From positions 248,001-312,000 of the forward strand of contig NZ_JADMLG010000003.1 of assembly GCF_015674855.1 (NCBI RefSeq): a DNA stretch of 64,000 nt, given 5' to 3'. Below, one piece after another: positions 1 to 6,559 of the stretch. The stretch is from Nocardia bovistercoris. GTDB lineage: Bacteria > Actinomycetota > Actinomycetes > Mycobacteriales > Mycobacteriaceae. Both the position numbers and the translations under genes were made by a program. A model generated the notes under the pieces. The model saw only the letters and a program-made list of their open reading frames with translations. It made no database searches and was not told the origin of the DNA. Position 1 is the stretch's first letter; every line of letters begins with the position of its first letter.

Positions 1-46
1 AATATTTCGACAAAGGGTGCGCCGAGCGGCTTCGGAGTCCGACGCC

Positions 47-892
47 TCAGTGTTCGTCCATGGCCCGCAACTCCTGCCGTACATAGTCGGCCATCCGGCG
101 CTCGATGAATCCGGGAGCGATTCGGCTGAGCAGCCATCCGATCCGCGTTCGGCGCGGGACCACCACCCGCGCGCGATCGCGGGCGACCGCCACCAGCACG
201 TCCTCGGCCAGGCGTTGCGGCGAGTACGCATGTTTGGTCTTCTCGGCTCCGAGCAGGAAGGCCCTGCCGCGGAAGTCGCCGACGCCGCCCTTGTCGAGGA
301 TCGGCGTCTCGACCGCCGACGGACACACCACCGTGACCCCGACACCGTGCACCCCGGCCTCGGAACGCAACGCGTCGGACAACCCGACGACCGCGAACTT
401 GGTGGTCGAATAGCTCGTCAGCAGACCGGACGCCATCAGTCCCGCCGCGGACGCGGTGTTGACGATGTGACCACTGCCTGCCGCGATCATGTGCGGATAC
501 GCCGCGTGGACTCCGTGCACGACGCCGCGCACGTTGATATCGATGATGCGGTTCCACTGTTCCAACGTCAGCAGATGGGTTTGTCCGCCGAGGACGATCC
601 CGGCGTTGTTGAACATCAGATCGATGCGACCCGCATCCGCCACGACCCCGTCGACCAGACTCCGCACGGCCTCCGCGTCGGTGACATCGAGCAGTACGGC
701 GGTCACGGTCCCCGGCCCGCGCGCTGCCGCGGCGACCCGCTCCGCGGCGGCCGGATCGATGTCCGCACACCACACCCGCGCGCCCGCGGCGACAAGCGCA
801 CCGGTCAGCGCCGCGCCGATACCCGAGCCACCGCCGGTCACGATGGCGGTGCGCCCGACGAAGCGTTCACTCACGACAGCAATAGTTGACAT
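47..892 (-). CDS. SDR family NAD(P)-dependent oxidoreductase
   Basis: A 281-residue classical short-chain dehydrogenase. The N-terminal Rossmann motif TGGGSGIG (about residues 19-26), the NNAG motif and the YSTTK catalytic Tyr/Lys pair are present, with an upstream catalytic Ser in NTASAAG. It should oxidise or reduce an alcohol/ketone pair with NAD(P)H in the cytoplasm; the substrate cannot be read from sequence. The arginine-rich C-terminal tail (residues about 240-270) is typical of actinobacterial SDRs acting on lipids or steroids, which is inference. The ATG start at 892 has no clear ribosome binding site and lies inside a perfect TTGAC/GTCAA inverted repeat, suggesting a leaderless message controlled by a repressor. 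Confidence 0.88.
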   Translation of the reverse strand: MSTIAVVSERFVGRTAIVTGGGSGIGAALTGALVAAGARVWCADIDPAAAERVAAAARGPGTVTAVLLDVTDAEAVRSLVDGVVADAGRIDLMFNNAGIVLGGQTHLLTLEQWNRIIDINVRGVVHGVHAAYPHMIAAGSGHIVNTASAAGLMASGLLTSYSTTKFAVVGLSDALRSEAGVHGVGVTVVCPSAVETPILDKGGVGDFRGRAFLLGAEKTKHAYSPQRLAEDVLVAVARDRARVVVPRRTRIGWLLSRIAPGFIERRMADYVRQELRAMDEH

Positions 893-899
893 GCGTCAA
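886..899. promoter_or_regulatory. Inverted repeat over the SDR start codon, putative operator
   Basis: TTGAC-N4-GTCAA is a perfect 5-bp dyad spanning the start codon of the minus-strand SDR. Its position and symmetry fit a TetR- or GntR-type operator, but no regulator gene is adjacent, so the assignment is inferred from symmetry alone. Confidence 0.35.
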
Positions 900-1387
900 A
901 ACCTATCGCACGACACCGTGCGCCGAACCTCGCCCGGACAAGGTCGCAGACGGCCCGGCTCGCGTCTCGGCCGCTCACTGGAACTCGTCCAGGCCGGAGG
1001 CTCGCGCGCCGAGCGGGCCGGTGGTGTCGACCACGATGTCGAGGCATACACGCCCACGAGTACTCGGAACGAATAGTCAAAGGTGCATCGAATATTCGCG
1101 GAGCTTCGATCGACACGGTCGCGTCGCGGGCAACATCTGCCTGCACCCTTTCATCGCACTCGGACCCGACGATGTCGAGCCGCTGGGACGGCGAGACCAT
1201 GAACGGTGCTTTCCCGAATCCGGCAGTACCGCGCGAATAGTTCGCGTATTCGAATGATGATCGAATATCCGCACAAAGCGCTACAGTCGGTAATACTGTT
1301 GGCACGACAAGTCTGCATGAGACAGCGCCGTGACGACCGAATCGCCGAAAGAACACGCCGAACATCGGTGTCGAGAAAGCAGGGTTG
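893..1387. other. Divergent intergenic region, no gene seen
   Basis: About 495 bp between the minus-strand SDR and the plus-strand NTF2-like gene. Open frames here have poor actinobacterial codon use and no ribosome binding sites. The segment near 1230-1310 is AT-richer (runs such as GTATTCGAATGATG and GGTAATACTGTTGGC) and is the likeliest place for the two promoters. Confidence 0.5.
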
Positions 1388-1879
1388 ATGTCGCAGCATC
1401 CGGAGTCGGCAGCGGACCTGGCCGCTGTCCTGGAGCGAGAAGCGATCAGGGAGTTGAAGGCACGGTACTGCCGGTTCCTCGACACCAAGGACGAGCAGGG
1501 CTGGCGTACGGTCTTCACCGCGGACGTGCAGGTCCGCACCGACCTCACCGTCGCGACGTCCGAGGAGCCCGCGGGCAGTTTCGAACTCGACGGCGTCGAC
1601 GCCTTCGTCGACGGCGTCCTCGGCGCCCTCGCCGAGGTCGCCACGGTGCATCACTGTCACACTCCGGAGATCACCCTCACCTCCCCCACCACGGCGACCG
1701 GAATCTGGGCGATGGCGGACTGGCTGCTCTTCCCCGACGGCAACGAGCTGCGGGGCGCCGGGCACTATCACGAGACCTACGTCAAAGTCGAAGGCGCCTG
1801 GCGGATCTCGTCGCTGCACCTGACCCGGACTGTCGTACAGACCGGCGGCGCGCTGAGCGGTATCGAGGTGCCTCGCTGA
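1388..1879 (+). CDS. Nuclear transport factor 2 / SnoaL-like family protein
   Basis: A 163-residue protein with the small cone-shaped NTF2/SnoaL fold signature: an N-terminal helix with REAIRELKARYCRFLDTKD, then the acidic WRTVFTADVQV strand, a His pair in VHHCHTPEIT and the C-terminal WRISSLHLTRT strand. Such proteins are polyketide cyclases, ring-hydroxylating dioxygenase small subunits or steroid isomerase-like enzymes; which one cannot be told. I chose ATG 1388 over the adjacent TTG 1385. It shares orientation with the alpha/beta hydrolase downstream, and a degraded SDR start lies between them, so this was probably once a longer catabolic operon. Confidence 0.85.
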   Translation: MSQHPESAADLAAVLEREAIRELKARYCRFLDTKDEQGWRTVFTADVQVRTDLTVATSEEPAGSFELDGVDAFVDGVLGALAEVATVHHCHTPEITLTSPTTATGIWAMADWLLFPDGNELRGAGHYHETYVKVEGAWRISSLHLTRTVVQTGGALSGIEVPR

Positions 1880-1908
1880 TCGGTAGTTCGATCAGCGGAT
1901 CATCGACG

Positions 1909-1959
1909 ATGTTCGTGACCGGCGCGGCGCGCGGGCAGGGCGCACGCGGTACAGCCTGA
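1909..1959 (+). pseudogene. N-terminal relic of a short-chain dehydrogenase
   Basis: The reading frame starting at ATG 1909 encodes MFVTGAARGQGARGTA and then stops. FVTGAARGQG is the nucleotide-binding start of actinobacterial SDRs, particularly those tied to mycofactocin. Nothing of the remaining roughly 260 residues is present. The segment is bounded by two near-identical 20-mers (1820-1839 and 1956-1975), consistent with loss of an SDR gene by deletion. The remnant is too short to be functional. Confidence 0.5.
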
Positions 1960-1995
1960 CCCGGTCTGTCGTACAACTCGATTCGGAGGAACTGG

Positions 1996-2877
1996 ATGAG
2001 TAGCGACGCGCCCCGGGGAAGTGCGAAGTCGGTTGATACGCCTGAGGACATGCGCGTCCTGGAGCAGCGGGGTCGACGGTATGAACATGAGCGCGAAAAC
2101 GGTGTGGTGGTGTGGCGTTCGTGGGGCAACGGACCTCCGGTGCTGTTGCTGCACGGATCGCACGGATGCTGGGCCCACTGGGTGCGCAATATCGCCGCAC
2201 TCGAATCGAATCGCCGGGTCTTGGTACCCGACCTACCCGGCTACGGCGAATCCGCGCCGCCCCGAGACCTCGACAGTCCGCAATCGCACGCGAGCGCACT
2301 CGCCGAAGGCCTGTCCGCGCTGTTGACGCCTGGACAGTCGCTCGACATCGTCGGGTTCTCCTTGGGAGCCTTCATCGGCGCCCACTTGGCGGTGTCGATG
2401 CCGCACCTGGCCCGACGCCTCATCATCGTCGACGCGGGCGGGTTGGACACACCGATGCCTCAGGCGCACCTCGCGTTGAAACCGTTGCGAGGGCTCAGCG
2501 GCGAAGAACGTTCCAGAGCACGACGTCACAACCTCCACACGATGATGATTCACGATCCGAACCGAATCGACGGCACGGCGATGTGGATCGACGAGAACGC
2601 CGGGCACCCCCGCAGCCGCGTCCACCACCAGGTCATTCCCGACCGGTTGCTGCACATCCTGCGACAGGTACCGGCGCAAGTCGACGCCATCTGGGGCGAA
2701 CACGACCGCCCCCACCCCGATCCGGCGGTCAACATCGCGGCGATTCGGACCGTTCAGCCCGCCGCCGAACTTCGGATCGTCCCCGGCGCCGGACACTGGT
2801 CGATGTACGAAGGCGCCGAAGACTTCAACCGCCACCTACACGAATTGCTCGAAACGCCGTTACGAGGCAGCGCCTGA
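1996..2877 (+). CDS. Alpha/beta-fold hydrolase
   Basis: A 293-residue cytoplasmic hydrolase. The oxyanion-hole motif HGSHG, the nucleophile elbow GFSLG (Ser), an acid in GEHDRPH and the final His in GAGHWSMYE form a complete catalytic triad. The length and cap-region sequence resemble the C-C bond hydrolases (MhpC/HsaD-like) and epoxide-hydrolase relatives used in aromatic or steroid breakdown; the exact substrate is unknown. A strong GGAGG lies seven bases before ATG 1996. Its position after an NTF2-like gene and an SDR relic supports a catabolic role. Confidence 0.9.
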   Translation: MSSDAPRGSAKSVDTPEDMRVLEQRGRRYEHERENGVVVWRSWGNGPPVLLLHGSHGCWAHWVRNIAALESNRRVLVPDLPGYGESAPPRDLDSPQSHASALAEGLSALLTPGQSLDIVGFSLGAFIGAHLAVSMPHLARRLIIVDAGGLDTPMPQAHLALKPLRGLSGEERSRARRHNLHTMMIHDPNRIDGTAMWIDENAGHPRSRVHHQVIPDRLLHILRQVPAQVDAIWGEHDRPHPDPAVNIAAIRTVQPAAELRIVPGAGHWSMYEGAEDFNRHLHELLETPLRGSA

Positions 2878-2933
2878 TCCGACCGAGAGTCCCCTCCGGG
2901 CGGCGATCGAGCGTTCGTCGAGTGAACAGGGTG

Positions 2934-3215
2934 TCAGATCACCGAGTTCATGATCGTGCCCGCGCTGGTCGCGACGGCGCCACCGGCCATCGCGCCCGCG
3001 ATCATCTTCGGCGATTGCAGAGCGCCGCCGTTCCACTTCTCCCAGGCGAACCGGCCGCCGCCGTAGGTGATGGCGGTGAGTCCGGACAGTTGCACGAGCC
3101 AGGTGAAGTAACGACCCATCTGCATGAATTTGTCCGCCAGCGGCGGGGCTTCCGGTGTCGGATTGCCGACCTGCGCGAGGACGGTGTCGTGTAACGCGCA
3201 CAGGATCATGCTCAC
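2934..3215 (-). CDS. Small two-helix membrane protein, function unknown
   Basis: 93 residues. A GTG start at 3215 is preceded by AAAGGAG at a good distance. There are two hydrophobic segments: residues about 35-52 (YFTWLVQLSGLTAITYGGG) and about 68-92, a glycine/alanine-rich helix starting KMIAGAMAGGAVATSAG. The layout of two short helices around a basic, Trp-containing loop recalls VirB2/TrbC-type pilins and phage holins, but no family is recognised. It converges on the hydrolase gene. No other secretion or conjugation genes are nearby, so a pilin role is only a topological guess. Confidence 0.65.
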   Translation of the reverse strand: MSMILCALHDTVLAQVGNPTPEAPPLADKFMQMGRYFTWLVQLSGLTAITYGGGRFAWEKWNGGALQSPKMIAGAMAGGAVATSAGTIMNSVI

Positions 3216-3500
3216 TTCATGCTCCTTTACGGATGACGAGGTGATGCTTGAATCGGGAATTCAGAGGATCGAGCGCACGAACGGTACTCGTAGACCGTCC
3301 TCAATTGAACCTCATCGAGCTCGGGCGCGGGGCCGGACACACCGAATTCGCATGACAGGTCTCACACCCTCCAGCGGATGCCACGCGCCGTACATCGCTC
3401 TACGATTCGAGGTGTGCAACAGCTTCATTTCGAGACGGTGCGATGTCGCGCCGAGTCACCGTCGACAACGTAGCCGCACCATCTTTCCGGGGAGGGTCTC

Positions 3501-3644
3501 GTGGACCACATCGCCGTCCTGTTCCTGCTCATCGTCGCTCTCGTCGCGACGGCGGTAGTAGCTTCCTACGCCACCGTCACGGCCGCCTACTGGTTCGAAC
3601 TCCGCCATGCGCGGGCTGTGAGCCGCCGCGACATCTCGCGCTGA
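3501..3644 (+). CDS. 47-residue single-pass membrane peptide
   Basis: A short frame beginning GTG 3501 and ending TGA 3642-3644 encodes a peptide with a hydrophobic N-terminal helix (HIAVLFLLIVALVATAVVAS) followed by an aromatic patch and a basic tail ending SRRDISR. The sequence GGGGAGGG lies about six bases before the start, a strong ribosome binding site. It is convergent with the kinase operon and divergent from the 93-residue membrane protein. Function unknown; the clean ribosome site and helix are the reasons for calling it. Confidence 0.6.
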   Translation: MDHIAVLFLLIVALVATAVVASYATVTAAYWFELRHARAVSRRDISR

Positions 3645-3698
3645 ACCGCGCGGACATCTCGCGCCGAACCGCCGGGGCTCCCACGCCGAACCCTGGCG

Positions 3699-5681
3699 TC
3701 AGCCTCTCACCACCGCCACCGTGCGACGACGACCGCCGCGCTGATGGCGATACCGCTTCCCCATTCGACGCGCGCCAACCGCCGCCGCGGCGCCCGCGCC
3801 GATCGCGACCGTCGCCGCGACGACGAGCGTCGGCACCGTCGGCGACGTGCCGATCAGCACCCAGGCCGCGCCGACCACCGCCACGGCCGTCACCGCCGCG
3901 GCGGCGCAGAGCCCGGCGTAATTGCCCACTCCCCCGCGACCGCGGCGCAGGACACGGAAATTGGATTCCAGATAGGCGATTCCGAACAGTGCGAGCAACA
4001 CCACGCCGACCGCGACCGCCGTGGTGGTCGAACGCTGCGCCGTGCTGAATTCCACACGCTGGACCGCGATTTCGACGCCGTCACGGATCAGCGTCAGCTC
4101 GCCCGTCCCTGTTCCGGGCAGCACGTACGGATTCACCGGCGCCGGAACGGATGTCGCGACGCCGGGGGTGATCGGCGTGGTGTCGCCGCCCACTCGCGCA
4201 CCGAGCACGTCCAAGGACAGTCGCGCCGCGTCGGCGTCGAGTCCGTCGACCCGCAGCGGGATGGGAGCGGACAGATCGAGTTCGACGGGAGCGGCGGTGA
4301 CCGGATCGGCTCCGGCGAGCGCGACGACGCCGGGAGCCAGACTCCCGCCCGCCGTCGGTCCGCCGAATCCGAGCAGGGCGACAGCGCAGGCCGCGGCCGC
4401 CAGCACCGCGGCCGCCCCCAGCGGCACGCGCGGCGAGTCGAACGACACGACTTCCTGGATGGGGACCAGGTCGTCACGATCGATGTCGATCAACCGGAGG
4501 CCGTGATCGGCGACCGCACCGTCGGGTCGCACCCGGGGCAGCCTCGCGGTCGACCGTGGCCGCGCGGCGGCGACATCCTCGAGGGTCGGCGGCGATCCGT
4601 TCCCAGCGGGCGCGCCCTCCGTCGTCGGCATCGACGACTGCCCTTCCTCGGATGCCGCGGACGGCCGCGTCGATTCGAACGTCGTTTCACCGCTGCGAGA
4701 TTCGGATGTCGGCCGTCGATGAGCTCCGCTGCCACGCCTGCCGCTCCCGGTGGCCGCGGCGACGATGGTGTCCGCCCCGACCACCGGGATGCCGACCGAG
4801 GTCAGCCAATCCTCGCCCCAGCAGCTCACCGCCGGTTCGCCCAAGGCGACGGCGAACTCCTCCGCGGTCTGGAACCGTCGTGCCGAATCGCTTGCCAGGC
4901 CGCGCATCACCACGTCGGCGATGGGCTCGGGCACGCTCGGCTTCACCTTCGTCAACGGCACGGTGACTCCGCGCGCGTGCGCGAGTATCGTGCCGACACG
5001 GCTTTCCGTCGGCGGAATCGGCAGCTTCCCCGACAACAGCTGATAGAGCATGGTCGCCAACGAGTACACGTCGGCTGCGGGCGAGAGCTGTTCTCCCCGT
5101 ATCTGTTCCGGTGACATGTAGTGCAACGTGCCGACGATGTAGCCCTCCTGGGTCACCAGCGTCTCATCGCCGCCGACGATCTTGGCGATGCCGAAGTCGG
5201 TGAGTTTGACCCCGCCACCGCCACCGAACATCAGATTCGCGGGCTTCACATCGCGATGCAGGATGCCGTGCCGGTGCGCGGCATCGAGTCCGGCCGCGCA
5301 CGACAAGGCGATGGCCACGGCCGCCGCGGCGTCGAGTCCGTCCTCGCTGAACCGGTCCCCCACCGTCCCGCCGGGCATGAATTCCATGACCAGCAGGCAT
5401 AATTCCTCGTATTCGACATAGTCGAAGACCTGCACCACATGCGGATGGTCGATCGCCGCCATCACTCGCGCCTCATCGATGAAGCGCCGCCGGACCACCG
5501 GATCCTCGCCGAACTGGGGCGGGATCATCTGCTTGATCGCGACCCGCCTGCCGAGCCTGCTGTGCGTACCCGCGAGGACGACCCCGCAGCCGCCCTCCCC
5601 GATCACGTCGTCGACGTCGTAGGCGGGCAGTGCCGCACGCACGCGAGCGATATCGGTCCGCGCCCTCGCCCTGCCGCTCAT
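3699..5681 (-). CDS. Transmembrane serine/threonine protein kinase
   Basis: 660 residues. The kinase domain covers residues about 20-280: glycine loop GEGGCG (28-33), ATP-anchoring Lys50, catalytic HRDVKPAN with Asp144, DFG at 162-164 and SPEQ in the activation segment, all intact. A disordered Ser/Thr/Arg linker (about 310-420) follows, then a membrane helix (PLGAAAVLAAAACAVALLGF), an extracellular beta-rich domain of about 120 residues, and three further hydrophobic segments with a basic tail. Standard PknB-like kinases have one membrane helix, so this four-pass C-terminus is unusual. It is the last gene of a three-gene operon: its ATG overlaps the preceding stop (ATGA at 5678-5681). The partners are a polytopic membrane protein and a large surface protein, so the kinase probably transmits a signal sensed by them. 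Confidence 0.92.
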   Translation of the reverse strand: MSGRARARTDIARVRAALPAYDVDDVIGEGGCGVVLAGTHSRLGRRVAIKQMIPPQFGEDPVVRRRFIDEARVMAAIDHPHVVQVFDYVEYEELCLLVMEFMPGGTVGDRFSEDGLDAAAAVAIALSCAAGLDAAHRHGILHRDVKPANLMFGGGGGVKLTDFGIAKIVGGDETLVTQEGYIVGTLHYMSPEQIRGEQLSPAADVYSLATMLYQLLSGKLPIPPTESRVGTILAHARGVTVPLTKVKPSVPEPIADVVMRGLASDSARRFQTAEEFAVALGEPAVSCWGEDWLTSVGIPVVGADTIVAAATGSGRRGSGAHRRPTSESRSGETTFESTRPSAASEEGQSSMPTTEGAPAGNGSPPTLEDVAAARPRSTARLPRVRPDGAVADHGLRLIDIDRDDLVPIQEVVSFDSPRVPLGAAAVLAAAACAVALLGFGGPTAGGSLAPGVVALAGADPVTAAPVELDLSAPIPLRVDGLDADAARLSLDVLGARVGGDTTPITPGVATSVPAPVNPYVLPGTGTGELTLIRDGVEIAVQRVEFSTAQRSTTTAVAVGVVLLALFGIAYLESNFRVLRRGRGGVGNYAGLCAAAAVTAVAVVGAAWVLIGTSPTVPTLVVAATVAIGAGAAAAVGARRMGKRYRHQRGGRRRTVAVVRG

Positions 5682-6559
5682 GCGTCCGGCCCTCTCGGTA
5701 CGAGACGCACGGTGTCGACCACATCGGCGTCCGAGAGGTCGAGAAGTTCATCGGCCGGGTCGCCGTCGGACTCCGATTCCGGTGTCGGCGAGAGATATCC
5801 GAGCAGGAAGCCGACGGCCGCCGCGCAGGCCGCGACCGTCAGCCACATCCCCGTCGACGGCACCCACCAGCGCAGCACCGACGCGGTGAATCCGAAGATC
5901 AACCCGATGCCGACACCGGGCGCGAGCAGGCGCACGCCGCGCTGCCACCGATTGGCGGACAAGCGATGTCGCGCGATGCCGAGCGTCGCGTCGAGCGTCG
6001 CGAGTGCGGTGAGCACGGCCAGCGCGATACCGAACAGGCCGAATACCGACCAGATCGAACCTCGGACATCGGTGACCGTGTCGACCCCGGCCACCTCTTT
6101 GCCGTCGAGACCGATCACCCCGAGTCGTCCGCCGATCAAACCGGTCGCCTGCCCCCGCAAGCCGGCCAGATCCAGTTGGTAGCGCAATGTCTCGGTGCTG
6201 CCCGGCGCGATCTTCAACCCGACCGCCGTCGAATAGGAGAAGAAGTTCAGCCCGAGCACCCGCCCGGTCAGATCGACACGGCGGAGCTCGAGCTGCGCAC
6301 GGGTGTTGTTCGTAACCGTGACCGCCACGCGCACGGTGCTGTCGGGGACGAGGCGAAGCGGGGCGCGGGAGGACGCGGGGCCGATGTCGCGATCATCGAC
6401 GGTCGCCGCCACACGGATGCCGTCGGAGGCCGCGGCGGCCGGACCCGCGCCGAACATCGCCCCGGCCAGCACCGTGACGACGACCATGGGGCACAACATG
6501 ATTCGGACCACACGAGGTGTCCACACGCTTCCGCTGGGAATCGCGGGAATGCGCTTCAT
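5678..6559 (-). CDS. Polytopic membrane protein with extracytoplasmic domain
   Basis: 293 residues from ATG 6559, chosen because AGGAGGA lies just upstream and the ATG overlaps the previous stop as ATGA; a longer frame to 6718 lacks a ribosome site. The N-terminus is a signal peptide or anchor (VVRIMLCPMVVVTVLAGAMF, ending in an AAAAS cleavage-like site). Residues about 45-150 form a beta-rich extracytoplasmic domain with conserved TNNTRAQLELRRVDL. Three or four membrane helices and an acidic cytoplasmic tail (ESESDGDPADELLDLSDADV) follow. No enzyme motif is visible. The tail next to a co-translated kinase could be a phosphorylation target; this is inference. Confidence 0.85.
   Translation of the reverse strand: MKRIPAIPSGSVWTPRVVRIMLCPMVVVTVLAGAMFGAGPAAAASDGIRVAATVDDRDIGPASSRAPLRLVPDSTVRVAVTVTNNTRAQLELRRVDLTGRVLGLNFFSYSTAVGLKIAPGSTETLRYQLDLAGLRGQATGLIGGRLGVIGLDGKEVAGVDTVTDVRGSIWSVFGLFGIALAVLTALATLDATLGIARHRLSANRWQRGVRLLAPGVGIGLIFGFTASVLRWWVPSTGMWLTVAACAAAVGFLLGYLSPTPESESDGDPADELLDLSDADVVDTVRLVPRGPDA

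Noticed and set aside
105..1076. Plus-strand open frames opposite the SDR gene
   Set aside because: High-GC shadows without ribosome sites or motifs; the minus-strand SDR is unambiguous.
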